Source of the DNA: Ferrimonas sediminicola
GTDB lineage: Bacteria > Pseudomonadota > Gammaproteobacteria > Enterobacterales > Shewanellaceae
Length of the DNA stretch: 64,000 bases
Direction of reading: 5' to 3'
Assembly (NCBI RefSeq): GCF_005116715.1
Contig: NZ_SWCI01000003.1
Span: 124,001 to 188,000 of the forward strand
In this document: piece by piece, positions 27,592 through 35,920 of the stretch
Layout: every line of letters begins with the position of its first letter
How positions within the stretch are numbered: position 1 is the stretch's first letter
The notes under the pieces: model-generated
What the model was told of the DNA's origin: nothing
Seen by the model: the letters and a program-made list of their open reading frames with translations, nothing else
Databases searched by the model: none
Position numbers and translations under genes: made by a program

Positions 27592-28368
27592 TTACCTCAG
27601 GTACTTGACCGGCGGCTGGCGCATGCTGCGTTCGGAGAAGATCGATTCCGGCAGCCCCAGGTCGTACTGGACACCGCGGAACTCCATCAGGGTGTAGCCG
27701 CCCGAGGCCAGATCGCTGATCCTGGAACGCATCACCGTTGGGTGGCCTTGAATGGTGTCGATCTGGACGGTCTCCACCTGCCGATACAGTTCACCCTGCT
27801 TGTCCAGGTACTCCACCTTGGAGGGCAGCCAGTTGGTTTTGTCCACCCAGACCCGGTAGCTGGAGAACTCGACGGAAGCGGGGTCCTTGGGCTTGGCGTC
27901 AATCAGGTAGTGGCTGTCACTCTCCTCGACCAGGGTGAAGTTGTCCTCCTTGAGATTGCGCCCGGAGACATCTTCGTAGAAGAAGTGGCTGCCAACGAAC
28001 GAGGTGCGCTTGTCCCCGGCACTGATCCGTTTGAGCAGATCCAGCCCCGGCAGGTAGAGCCAACGATCATCGTCGCTGTCCACCTTCTTCTCCACCCGGA
28101 AGACGGTGCCCCGCACGTCGGAGGGGCGGGAGAAGAACACCAGCATCTGCTGGTCGCCCCCCTTCTCCAGGGTGCGGCGTAGCAGGGAGAACTGGCGGGT
28201 CTGCTTTCGCCCCTGGGCATCGACGATGATCATCCGGGCCTGGCTGCGGCCATCGTCACCGGCGTAGAAGGAGGCCAGGTTGGCTTTGTCCACCACCTCA
28301 TCGGCGGTGATGGCCATCGCCTGCAGACTGAAGAGTGAGGCGGTTATCAGGGTCAACAGGGATTTCAT
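27592..28368 (-). CDS. LolA-like outer-membrane lipoprotein-sorting protein
   Basis: 258-residue periplasmic protein with a signal peptide (MKSLLTLITASLFSLQAMA) and a LolA/LolB-like lipid-binding half-barrel: RSQARMIIVDAQGRKQTRQFSLL, DRWLYLPGLDLLKRISAGDKRTSFVGSHFFYEDV and the C-terminal DLGLPESIFSERSMRQPP. The family is annotated outer membrane lipoprotein-sorting protein and usually partners MMPL transporters. AGGAG lies 7 nt before 28368, so this start is preferred over the open extension to 28434. It may ferry a lipid from the MMPL pump to the beta-barrel. Confidence 0.8.
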   Translation of the reverse strand: MKSLLTLITASLFSLQAMAITADEVVDKANLASFYAGDDGRSQARMIIVDAQGRKQTRQFSLLRRTLEKGGDQQMLVFFSRPSDVRGTVFRVEKKVDSDDDRWLYLPGLDLLKRISAGDKRTSFVGSHFFYEDVSGRNLKEDNFTLVEESDSHYLIDAKPKDPASVEFSSYRVWVDKTNWLPSKVEYLDKQGELYRQVETVQIDTIQGHPTVMRSRISDLASGGYTLMEFRGVQYDLGLPESIFSERSMRQPPVKYLR

Positions 28369-28379
28369 TGGTCTTCTCC

Positions 28380-30908
28380 TTAGTGTTGGGCGGCAACCGC
28401 CGGGTTGCGTTGCAGCAGGGGGGCCAGCAACCACAGGCAGGAGGGCAGCAGCAGCAGCGTGGTGACGGCGGAGATCGCCATGATGCTTGCCAGCAGCACG
28501 CCGACGGTGATGTAGGGCACCAATGGGGCCAGCAGCAGCGGTGTAAAGCCGATGGCGATGACGATGGCATTGCGGCTGATGGCCCGTGCCGGTTCCTGGA
28601 ACATGGCGGTCAGCGCGCGACGCACCTCCCCCTCCAGTTTCAGCTGTTCACGGAACCGCTCCAGGAAGTGGATGGCAAAGTCTACCGACAGCCCCAGGGT
28701 CAGGGCCGACAGCACGGCGATGGGCATGTCGTAATCCTTGCCGATCCAGCCGATCAGGCCGTAGATGAAGCTGATGGTCAGGGTCAAAGGCAGCATCGCC
28801 AGCAATCCGTATAGGGGTGAGCGGAACAGTAGCACCATCATCCCCAGCACGATCAGGAAAGCGGAGAGCAGGCTGTCCCGCATGCCGCTGACCATGGCGT
28901 CCTGCCAGGCCACGTTGATGTAGGCCTTGCCGGCCCAGTTGAGCCGGACATCCTTGGGGGCGGGGTGCTGCAGCAGGTAGTGGTCCACGGCGTCGATCAC
29001 CTGGCTCATATGCTGGTTGTCCCCCGAGGTCAGTTGCAACCACAGCAGACCCTTACGGTAATCCGGAGTGACGAAATGCCACAGGTCGTTGGGTCGGTGG
29101 CTGGACTGGTACTGAAGCAGGGTCTGTGCCACGCCGGCGGCGCTGTCCGGCAGGGCCAGATCCCGATCTTCGCCGCTGCGCAGTTCTCGATTCACTGTCT
29201 TGACGATGTCGGGCAGGCCGTTGCTCTTACCCACCAGGCCAGTGCTGTCTAGGTAGGATTGCAACTCCGCCATCCAGGAGAGCAGGGCGGGATCGAGGAA
29301 GCGGCGCTGCGCCTGGTCTCGCTGTTCCAGGCGGGTCATCAGCGGATCGATACGGGCATCGTCGCTGTCGAAGCTGGCGTCCTCCAGGGCCAGCAACACC
29401 TGGGAGAGTGCCTCGGCGTCGCCCTGGCGGGCCCGCTCGGCCAGAGCCAGCTGCTCGTTGCCAAGGATATCCACCAGCAGCTGGAACTGCTCGTCGGCCA
29501 TGGGGATGGGCTTATCGGTGGTCAGCACCAGGTAGGCATCGTAGGTACCGGCAAAGTGGTGGTTGAGGGCCCGGTCGGCGATGCGGATCTCATGGTCACT
29601 CTTGAACCAGCGTACCGGATTGTCGTTGATCTGGATCTTGGTGATGCCCCACACGCTCAGGGCCAGGATTCCCAGGCTCACCGCCACGATGGGCTTGGCC
29701 AGGGAGACACTGCGTGTACCGGTGCGTTCCAGGACCCGGCTGAGCAGGCCGGGGCCCTTGGGGGCGTGGAGCTTCTGCTGCATTTTCTCCAGGGAGTGGG
29801 GGGAGATGCGTACGATGTAGGCCGGCAGCAGGGTGATGGTCAGCAGGAAGGCCAGCAGGATGCCGCTGCCGACGAAGGCCCCGAATATTTGTACCGGCGG
29901 AATGGGGGTGATCATCAGGGAGTAGAAGCCCACCGCCGAGGTGACCGAGGTGAACAGCATGGGGGTGAACAGATCCCGCACCACCTTTTCGATCACCTCC
30001 CGGGCCTGCTTGCCGGGCCGGTAGTGGTCGGCAAATTCACTCATGATGTGGATGGAGTCCACCACGGCGATGGGCATTAGGAAGATGGCGATCATCGATG
30101 ACATGATGTGAACGGTGAACCCCATGCCGATGAGACTGCCAACGACGATGATCACCGTCGCCATGGCCACCAGCATCGGGGCGACCACCAGGGGCAGCGA
30201 GCGGAAGAAGTAGAGCATCACCAGGAAGATCATCAGGCCGGCCAGGGGGGCGGAGATCCCCATCTGGATGAACATCTCATGGCCGAACTGGTTTTCCGCC
30301 ACCGGCAGGCCGGTGATGTGGTACTGGGCGTCCGGGGTCTCCTGCTGGATGATGGTCCGGATCCGTTCGGCGACCTCGAAGCTCTGGCGCTTATCCTTGA
30401 GGGGAACATAGATGGCTGCCGCCTGCTGGTCGGCTGAGACCAGGGTGTTGTTGAGCAGCGGCAGGCGGGCGACGGCCTCGGCGATGGCATCGGCTCCGGG
30501 CTGATCGTCCGGGGCGACCTGCATCATATATTCGAAGCGGATGGTGCCCGGCCCCTCCTGGGTGATATTGTCCACGGTGGACAGGGCCATCAGGTCGGCC
30601 TTGACCACGCCATCGATGGCAAGGATGGCGTCGGTGATCCGCTTCATCTGGGAGAGGGAACTGGGGGTAAAGATGCCTCCGGGGGCGGGAGCGACCGCGC
30701 CGACGACAATGCTGTCGTACAGGGCGAACTCCGCCTTGGTGGCATTGTGGAACACCCGGGCGGCATCCTCTTCGGGCAGCATGTTTTCAGGATCGGTATC
30801 GATCTGAATCATTGGCATCATGGCGGTCGCGGCCAGGGTTAATGCCAGTACCAGTGCGTATATCCGCCTGGGGTAGCAGGTAGCGAACTGGATCAGCCTC
30901 TCTTTCAT
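28380..30908 (-). CDS. RND/MMPL-family exporter
   Basis: Inner-membrane transporter of 842 residues of the HAE3/MMPL type. One helix at residues about 15-35 is followed by a large periplasmic loop. A six-helix block (from AGLMIFLVMLYFF, with the GMGFTVHIMSSMIAIFLMPIAVVDSIHIMSEF signature) is repeated in the second half (LLSAFLIVLGMMVLLF, LGLSVDFAIHFLERF). Duplicated sterol-sensing-like blocks are typical. It leads the operon with the LolA-like and beta-barrel genes, suggesting lipid or hydrophobic compound export to the outer membrane. GGGAG precedes the ATG. Confidence 0.87.
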   Translation of the reverse strand: MKERLIQFATCYPRRIYALVLALTLAATAMMPMIQIDTDPENMLPEEDAARVFHNATKAEFALYDSIVVGAVAPAPGGIFTPSSLSQMKRITDAILAIDGVVKADLMALSTVDNITQEGPGTIRFEYMMQVAPDDQPGADAIAEAVARLPLLNNTLVSADQQAAAIYVPLKDKRQSFEVAERIRTIIQQETPDAQYHITGLPVAENQFGHEMFIQMGISAPLAGLMIFLVMLYFFRSLPLVVAPMLVAMATVIIVVGSLIGMGFTVHIMSSMIAIFLMPIAVVDSIHIMSEFADHYRPGKQAREVIEKVVRDLFTPMLFTSVTSAVGFYSLMITPIPPVQIFGAFVGSGILLAFLLTITLLPAYIVRISPHSLEKMQQKLHAPKGPGLLSRVLERTGTRSVSLAKPIVAVSLGILALSVWGITKIQINDNPVRWFKSDHEIRIADRALNHHFAGTYDAYLVLTTDKPIPMADEQFQLLVDILGNEQLALAERARQGDAEALSQVLLALEDASFDSDDARIDPLMTRLEQRDQAQRRFLDPALLSWMAELQSYLDSTGLVGKSNGLPDIVKTVNRELRSGEDRDLALPDSAAGVAQTLLQYQSSHRPNDLWHFVTPDYRKGLLWLQLTSGDNQHMSQVIDAVDHYLLQHPAPKDVRLNWAGKAYINVAWQDAMVSGMRDSLLSAFLIVLGMMVLLFRSPLYGLLAMLPLTLTISFIYGLIGWIGKDYDMPIAVLSALTLGLSVDFAIHFLERFREQLKLEGEVRRALTAMFQEPARAISRNAIVIAIGFTPLLLAPLVPYITVGVLLASIMAISAVTTLLLLPSCLWLLAPLLQRNPAVAAQH

Positions 30909-30935
30909 ATTAGAACTCCCTAATTCAATGTGTAC

Positions 30936-30964
30936 ACTATAAATTAGATATTGCTAATATTCAA
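30936..30964 (-). promoter_or_regulatory. Sigma-70 promoter with a palindromic operator in its spacer
   Basis: On the minus strand TTGAAT (30959-30964) and TATAGT (30936-30941) are separated by exactly 17 bp. The inverted repeat ATTAG-ATATTG-CTAAT (30943-30958) fills that spacer. A repressor bound here would block polymerase. It drives the MMPL operon. Confidence 0.65.
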
Positions 30965-31020
30965 CTTAAGTCCGCACACTTTACATTAAGGCGTCAATGG
31001 TGAAAGGAAAGTAAAAACAG

Positions 31021-31049
31021 AAGAGCCGCGACACTATGTCGCGGCTCTT
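31021..31049 (-). terminator. Terminator of the FadL-like gene
   Basis: A 13-bp perfect stem, AAGAGCCGCGACA (31021-31033) and TGTCGCGGCTCTT (31037-31049), with a 3-nt loop and, on the minus strand, a U-rich run from the A tract at about 31013-31017. Confidence 0.88.
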
Positions 31050-31072
31050 TGCCTGGATCTTGGGGGTTACTA

Positions 31073-32446
31073 TCAGAAGCGGTAGTTGTACTGGGCCCCA
31101 ATCAGGAAGGCGTTGCCCTCTGACTTCAGTACGTAGCCATCCTCCTCGACACGCACCTCTTCACCGTCGATGAAGGTGAAGGCCAGGTCGATGTCGGAGC
31201 GGTCAGACAGCTTGTAGTTGGCACCGAAGCTGTACCAGATACGGTCAGAATCCGGGATGGAGACGGTACGGTGGGTCTCGGGGATCGGGGTCTCGTCGTA
31301 GGCCACACCGGCGCGCAGGGTGAACTCGTCGCTCATCAGGTAGGTCATGCCCAGGCCAAAGCGCCAGGCGTTCTCAAAGTTCTCCTCTTTGAGCAGCAGG
31401 GTCTGGCCATCCTGAATCTGGCAGGCGGGGTTGCCGTTGGCGCACAGGGCACCCTCCAGGGTGGTATCGCCGTCGGCGACGCCACGCAGCTCCTCAAACA
31501 CGCTCCAGCCGCTCCACATCACCGTGGTGTGCAGGATCACCTGATCGCTCACCTTGTGGTAGCCGGAGAACTCGATCACGTCGGGCAGGTCCAGGTCCAG
31601 TGAGCCGTCCACCTTGGCACTGCCGACACCCACCAGCGCATCGGTGGCGATGCCAGCAGCCAGGTCGTTGGTGTAGTGCCCTTCCAGCTCAATGGTGGTT
31701 TTGGACTTGTAAGTCAGGGCGACGCGGTGATCTTTGCTCAGCTCGTACAGGACCCCGACGTTGAAGCCGAAGCCCCAGCCGTCGCCGGCCATCTTGCCGG
31801 AGACGCTGGCGGGTTCCAGGTCGGGCACCAGGCCTGCGGCAGGCCCCAGGTTGGCGTCGATCATGCCGTTGAGCAGCGGAGCGGTTTCACCGAAATGGCG
31901 AATCAGCTCGGCATCACCGTAAACGGCGTTGAGGCCCAGGCCCAGGCTCAGCTTGTCGTTGATGCGGTAGGAGACGCTGGTGTTGAAATTCAGGGTCACC
32001 AGGTCGGTGCTGCCGGCGATGGTACCCGCGGGGTAATTGTCACCGAAGTCGGTGCCCAGACCGAAGTTGGAGTAACCGGCGAAGCCGATGGCCACCCTGT
32101 CGCTCAGGGGCATGATCAGGTAGGCGGCGGGAACGAAGGCTTCGGGGGCGGCGCCGTCGATGTTCAGGGCGCTGGGGTCAGAGCCCAGGGGGCTGGAGAC
32201 ACCGCGCATATCGACACCCGGATCGATGTAGGTGCCCGCCAGAGAGAGGCTGGTCTGGTCAAACAGCGCCATGGCGGCGGGGTTTCGGGCCAGTACCGCG
32301 GCGTCGTCGGCGGCGGCACCTTCACCGGCAAAGGCGCGGCCCAGGCCGGAGACGGAGGTTTCGTTCAGTAGGAATCCGGCGGCGGAGGAGCCGGCACTGA
32401 CGGCCATCAGAGCCGTGGCGATAAGGGTCTTATTGAAGGTTTTCAT
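31073..32446 (-). CDS. fadL: FadL-family outer-membrane long-chain fatty acid transporter
   Basis: 457-residue outer-membrane beta-barrel for uptake of long-chain fatty acids. The signal peptide (MKTFNKTLIATALMAVSAGSSA) is followed by the FadL N-terminal hatch, GFLLNETSVSGLGRAFAGEGAAADDAAVLARNPAAMA, including the NPA motif. Strands continue to a terminal YNYRF. The start at 32446 is chosen because it leads into the signal peptide. Hydrophobic-substrate porins other than strict FadL share this fold. Together with fadIJ at 43.9 kb it suggests fatty-acid use. Confidence 0.83.
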   Translation of the reverse strand: MKTFNKTLIATALMAVSAGSSAAGFLLNETSVSGLGRAFAGEGAAADDAAVLARNPAAMALFDQTSLSLAGTYIDPGVDMRGVSSPLGSDPSALNIDGAAPEAFVPAAYLIMPLSDRVAIGFAGYSNFGLGTDFGDNYPAGTIAGSTDLVTLNFNTSVSYRINDKLSLGLGLNAVYGDAELIRHFGETAPLLNGMIDANLGPAAGLVPDLEPASVSGKMAGDGWGFGFNVGVLYELSKDHRVALTYKSKTTIELEGHYTNDLAAGIATDALVGVGSAKVDGSLDLDLPDVIEFSGYHKVSDQVILHTTVMWSGWSVFEELRGVADGDTTLEGALCANGNPACQIQDGQTLLLKEENFENAWRFGLGMTYLMSDEFTLRAGVAYDETPIPETHRTVSIPDSDRIWYSFGANYKLSDRSDIDLAFTFIDGEEVRVEEDGYVLKSEGNAFLIGAQYNYRF

Positions 32447-32760
32447 AACTCTCTCTGGATATGGGGTCTTGTTATCGGCCTTCTTGGCCATTTATTCGTC
32501 ATTTTTGCCGACGTTCGAGGCATATTCACCGCAAAAATCGGTTGTGTCGTCTGGCGGCCATTGTAGGGGGTAACGGCCCTCACTAGAGCTCCGACCACCA
32601 CGTCAACTGGGGCAAATTTGCCATGAAAATCAGCGAATGTGAAGCGAAAGCGCGGCGTGTTAACGGAATGTGTCGCGACGATCTGATTTAGAGTTAATAC
32701 CCTAAAGTTGGGGTGGCAGGGTGGATGTGTCGACAAAGATGGGGTGGGGCAGAGAAATGT

Positions 32761-32780
32761 GCGGGGACGGTGGTCCCCGC
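32761..32780 (-). terminator. Hairpin downstream of putP
   Basis: GCGGGGAC (32761-32768), GGTG loop, GTCCCCGC (32773-32780). Perfect stem 12 bp after the putP stop but without a clear U tract. The rest of the 345-bp gap 32447-32791 shows no other feature. Confidence 0.6.
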
Positions 32781-32791
32781 AACGGGAAAGG

Positions 32792-34231
32792 CTAGAGTTT
32801 TTGCTCAAACTCCCGGTGGAGAACTTGAGTTTTGTTATCGGCAGGTAACATCAGGCTGACCATGATGCCGGCCAGGGTGGCAAACAGGAATCCGGGCAGG
32901 ATCTCGTAGAGATCGAACACACCGCCCTCGGCCTGTTTCCACAGCACCACGGTCGCCGCACCTACCAGGATGGTGGCTACTGCGCCGAAGCGGCTGTAGC
33001 CGCGCCAGTAGAGGGAGAGCAGGATCACCGGACCAAAGGAGGCGCCGAAGCCGGCCCATGCGTAACTGACCAGCTCCAATACGGTGCTCTCGGGGTTGAG
33101 GGCAATGAGGGTGGCGATCACCGCGACACTGAGCACGGTGAGTCTTCCGACCATCACCTTCTCCTTCTCGCTGGCCTCGGGTCTGAGCCACTTCTTATAG
33201 AAATCTTCGGTGACCACGGAGGAGCAGACCAGCAGTTGCGAATCGATGGTGCTCATGATGGCGGAAAGGATGGCGGCGATCAGGATGCCGGCTACCCAGG
33301 GGTTGAACAGCACCCGGCTGAGTTCAATGAACACCGTCTCCGCGTTGGCCAGGGGGGTGCCGTGGAAAAAGGCGGCTCCGGCCAGCCCGGTGGCGAGGGC
33401 ACCAGCCAGGGACAGCAGCATCCAGCCCATGGCGATGCGCCGGGAGAGTGGCAGGTGCTTGACCTCTCCAATGGCCATGAAGCGGCTCAGAATATGGGGC
33501 TGACCAAAGTAACCCAGGCCCCACGCCAGCAGGGAAAGGATGCCTATCAGGGTGGCATCATCGGGGATCGGCTGGGTCATGGCTGGCGGCAGGGTGTCCA
33601 GGTTGACGCTGTTGCCGCCAAAGACCATGGCAGGCACCAATAGCAGCGCGAACAGCATCAGCAGCCCCTGGACAAAGTCGGTCCAGCTGACGGCAAAGAA
33701 GCCGCCTACGAAGGTGTATGAGACGATGATGGCACTGCCGATCATCAGCGCGGTGGTATAGTCCAGGCCAAACACCTTTTCAAACAGGATGGCGCCGCCG
33801 ACCATGCCGGAAGAGGTGTAGAAGACAAAGAACAGCAGGGTGATGCTGGCGGAGACCAGCCTGAGCAGGCCGGTATCGTGGAAGCGCTTCTCCAGGAAAT
33901 CTGGCATGGTCAGGGCGTCATCGGTGAAGAAGGTATAGATCCTCAGTCGCTTGGCGACGATCAGCCAGTTGAGCCAGGCACCAATCACCAGGCCGATGCC
34001 GATCCACATCTCCCCCAGTCCGGACAGGTAGACGGAACCGGGCAGGCCCAGGAGCAGCCAGCCGGACATGTCGGAGGCACCGACGCTCAGAGCGGTGACT
34101 GCCGGGCCCATTTTCCTGCCTCCCAGGATGTAGTCGCTGGAGGTGCTGGTGGCCTTGTAGGCCAGGGTTCCGATCACCAGAAGCAGGATCAGGTAACCAA
34201 AGAAGGTAATCAAAGCAGGGGTCGAAATCAT
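32792..34231 (-). CDS. putP: Sodium/proline symporter
   Basis: SSS-family Na+/solute symporter of 479 residues from the ATG at 34231. Family signatures are YILGGRKMGPAVTALSVGASDMSGWLLLGLPG near the N-terminus and the central AILSAIMSTIDSQLLVCSSVVTEDFYK, the PutP-type TM8 region. At least 12 hydrophobic segments are visible. The downstream-extended frame to 34339 encodes a polar, unlikely leader. No close Shine-Dalgarno sequence is seen. A CRP-like site about 180 bp upstream fits control by carbon status. No putA is in the window. Confidence 0.88.
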   Translation of the reverse strand: MISTPALITFFGYLILLLVIGTLAYKATSTSSDYILGGRKMGPAVTALSVGASDMSGWLLLGLPGSVYLSGLGEMWIGIGLVIGAWLNWLIVAKRLRIYTFFTDDALTMPDFLEKRFHDTGLLRLVSASITLLFFVFYTSSGMVGGAILFEKVFGLDYTTALMIGSAIIVSYTFVGGFFAVSWTDFVQGLLMLFALLLVPAMVFGGNSVNLDTLPPAMTQPIPDDATLIGILSLLAWGLGYFGQPHILSRFMAIGEVKHLPLSRRIAMGWMLLSLAGALATGLAGAAFFHGTPLANAETVFIELSRVLFNPWVAGILIAAILSAIMSTIDSQLLVCSSVVTEDFYKKWLRPEASEKEKVMVGRLTVLSVAVIATLIALNPESTVLELVSYAWAGFGASFGPVILLSLYWRGYSRFGAVATILVGAATVVLWKQAEGGVFDLYEILPGFLFATLAGIMVSLMLPADNKTQVLHREFEQKL

Positions 34232-34403
34232 CGTTATAGTTCGTTCGGTTTGTAGTGTCTGTCGGGTCCCGGCAGGGCCACTGCTGGGAGAGGGCGTCCG
34301 GGCATCATTGGTGGAATGTTGGCCTGGGCGGATGGCCAATAATCAAGCACCAAATATGAATGGAATATCCGGAACTATTTTCATGCTAACAAAGAGCAGG
34401 ATA

Positions 34404-34419
34404 TGTGACCAGCGTCACG
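34404..34419. promoter_or_regulatory. CRP-like operator upstream of putP
   Basis: TGTGA-CCAGCG-TCACG: five of five bases in the left half-site and four of five in the right, with the exact 6-bp CRP spacing. It lies in the 361-bp gap 34232-34592. Confidence 0.6.
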
Positions 34420-34555
34420 AATGATGCTTTGTATACAGAATGAAGTGTTGGGGTGGCGTTAATTTGGTTTGGTTTTCCGCCTTTGTGTTACTGGTTCTTG
34501 GTTGATGTGTCCTGCCGGATCCCTGGCTTTGATATTTTCCTGAAGTGAATGCGCT

Positions 34556-34584
34556 GGTCAGACCGCATAAACTGCGGCCTGACC
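34556..34584 (-). terminator. Hairpin downstream of the DUF3379 gene
   Basis: GGTCAG-A-CCGCA, loop TAAAC, TGCGG-C-CTGACC: an 11-bp stem with one A/C mismatch, 8 bp beyond the stop codon. No U tract is evident. Confidence 0.5.
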
Positions 34585-34592
34585 TCGGGGGT

Positions 34593-35291
34593 TTAAATAC
34601 TGTGAATGGTGTCCTTCAACTGGGAGACGGTGGGGTCCAGTCGCTGGTTCCTCCCTCCGACTACGGCAACCTGGAAGGGCCCCAGGTCAAATGCGGCCCC
34701 CTCATACCTGTCATTGCCAAAGCTGAGGGTCATCGCCTTGTTCTGCTCCTTGGGCACGAAAAAGACCGTCATCTTGCCTTCGGAAGTGTCCACTACCATG
34801 TGCAGGCTGCGGATGCCGTCGAAGTCGCAGTAGTTGGCGTAGTAGATGTGGCCCGGGGCGCTGTCCATTCTGCCTCCGAAACTGGCCAGCTTGGTGTTGA
34901 GTGCCGTCAGGCTCACCCGCTCATCCACCCGGTCGGCAAAGCCCGCTTCATGGGCCACATGGGCCAGGGCGTGTTCCCCCAGGGTCGCGGGTTTACGAGT
35001 CAGGGTCAGAGATAGGCCGATCACGAAGGCGATGGATGCCGCCGCAGCCAAGTGGAGCCGCTGCCGTTTGCGCTGATGCTGGAACTGGCTCAGGCTCTGA
35101 TGAAGAAGGATTCGATTGGCCAGGTCTTCCGGCGGCGAGATTTTCATCGCGGCGCTGAGTCTGTCATCCAGAGCCCGCAGTTCATCCACGAACTCTTTGC
35201 GGCCCGCCTCTTCTGCCAGTGCGTCGACAAAGGCCTTGTCCTGATCCTGAGGATCGGCATAGGCACGTCGTCGGAACTCTAGTTCATCCAT
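34593..35291 (-). CDS. DUF3379 protein, probable anti-sigma factor for the adjacent ECF sigma
   Basis: 232 residues. The N-terminal about 80 residues are acidic and helical, as in sigma-binding domains. One membrane helix follows (LHLAAAASIAFVIGLSLTL, about residues 79-97), then a periplasmic domain (MTVFFVPKEQ, MVVDTSEGK). This is the layout of a single-pass anti-sigma factor. The family is DUF3379, seen beside ECF sigma genes in Shewanella-like genomes. The start overlaps the end of the sigma gene by 8 bp, which supports coupled translation. The anti-sigma role is inference from context. Confidence 0.75.
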   Translation of the reverse strand: MDELEFRRRAYADPQDQDKAFVDALAEEAGRKEFVDELRALDDRLSAAMKISPPEDLANRILLHQSLSQFQHQRKRQRLHLAAAASIAFVIGLSLTLTRKPATLGEHALAHVAHEAGFADRVDERVSLTALNTKLASFGGRMDSAPGHIYYANYCDFDGIRSLHMVVDTSEGKMTVFFVPKEQNKAMTLSFGNDRYEGAAFDLGPFQVAVVGGRNQRLDPTVSQLKDTIHSI

Positions 35292-35850
35292 TGTTCAACT
35301 CCCAGGATTGAGGCTTGTTTTCGAGTCGGTCACGAAGCTGATTACGGGCTCTGAATAAACGGGTCATCACGGTATTTCGGTTCAATCCCATAATTTCGGC
35401 AATCTCATCACCATTGAAGCCATGCAGTACCTGCAGAACCAGTGGTTCCCGGTACTCCTGGGCCAGCGTGGCGATGTGCTTTCGCAGCAGCGCATTGTCT
35501 ACCGCCTGTTCATTGGAGAGGCTGTGCTTGTCAGCTAGCTGATGATCGTCGATGTCCGTCAGGTCGAACTGTTTACGTTCAAACCTACGGGCATTCTCCC
35601 GCCTCAGGATGGTGATCAGCCATGCCTTCGCCGCCCTGTCATCCTTGAGGGAGTCTAGGGCTTTCCATGCCCGGAGAAAGGTTTCCTGAACCAGATCTTC
35701 CGCCACCGTGGGGTTGCCACTGAGCCAGTAGGCATAGCGGTATATCTCTGTATTCAAAGCCCTAACCAAGCTTTCGTAACGTCGCTGTTTACTCACCATG
35801 TCTTCTAAGACCGGTGCAGCCTGCGTTTTCTTTCGTCGTAGTTTCAACAT
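35284..35850 (-). CDS. ECF-family RNA polymerase sigma factor
   Basis: 188-residue sigma-70 family protein with region 2 (YRYAYWLSGNPTVAEDLVQETFLRAWKALDSL) and region 4 (LAQEYREPLVLQVLHGFNGDEIAEIMGLNRNTVMTRLFRARNQL), and no regions 1 or 3. It is therefore an extracytoplasmic-function sigma. It lies 70 bp after batD on the same strand and overlaps the DUF3379 gene, so sigma and anti-sigma may be expressed with the bat operon. An internal start at 35799 (MVSKQRRYES) is possible. Confidence 0.88.
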   Translation of the reverse strand: MLKLRRKKTQAAPVLEDMVSKQRRYESLVRALNTEIYRYAYWLSGNPTVAEDLVQETFLRAWKALDSLKDDRAAKAWLITILRRENARRFERKQFDLTDIDDHQLADKHSLSNEQAVDNALLRKHIATLAQEYREPLVLQVLHGFNGDEIAEIMGLNRNTVMTRLFRARNQLRDRLENKPQSWELNNG

Positions 35851-35920
35851 TGTTGTTGCCAGTCCGGGGCGACATCGCCATCTGATACTGAAAGCTTCTA
35901 TGAGTGTATCGGTTTTTTGC

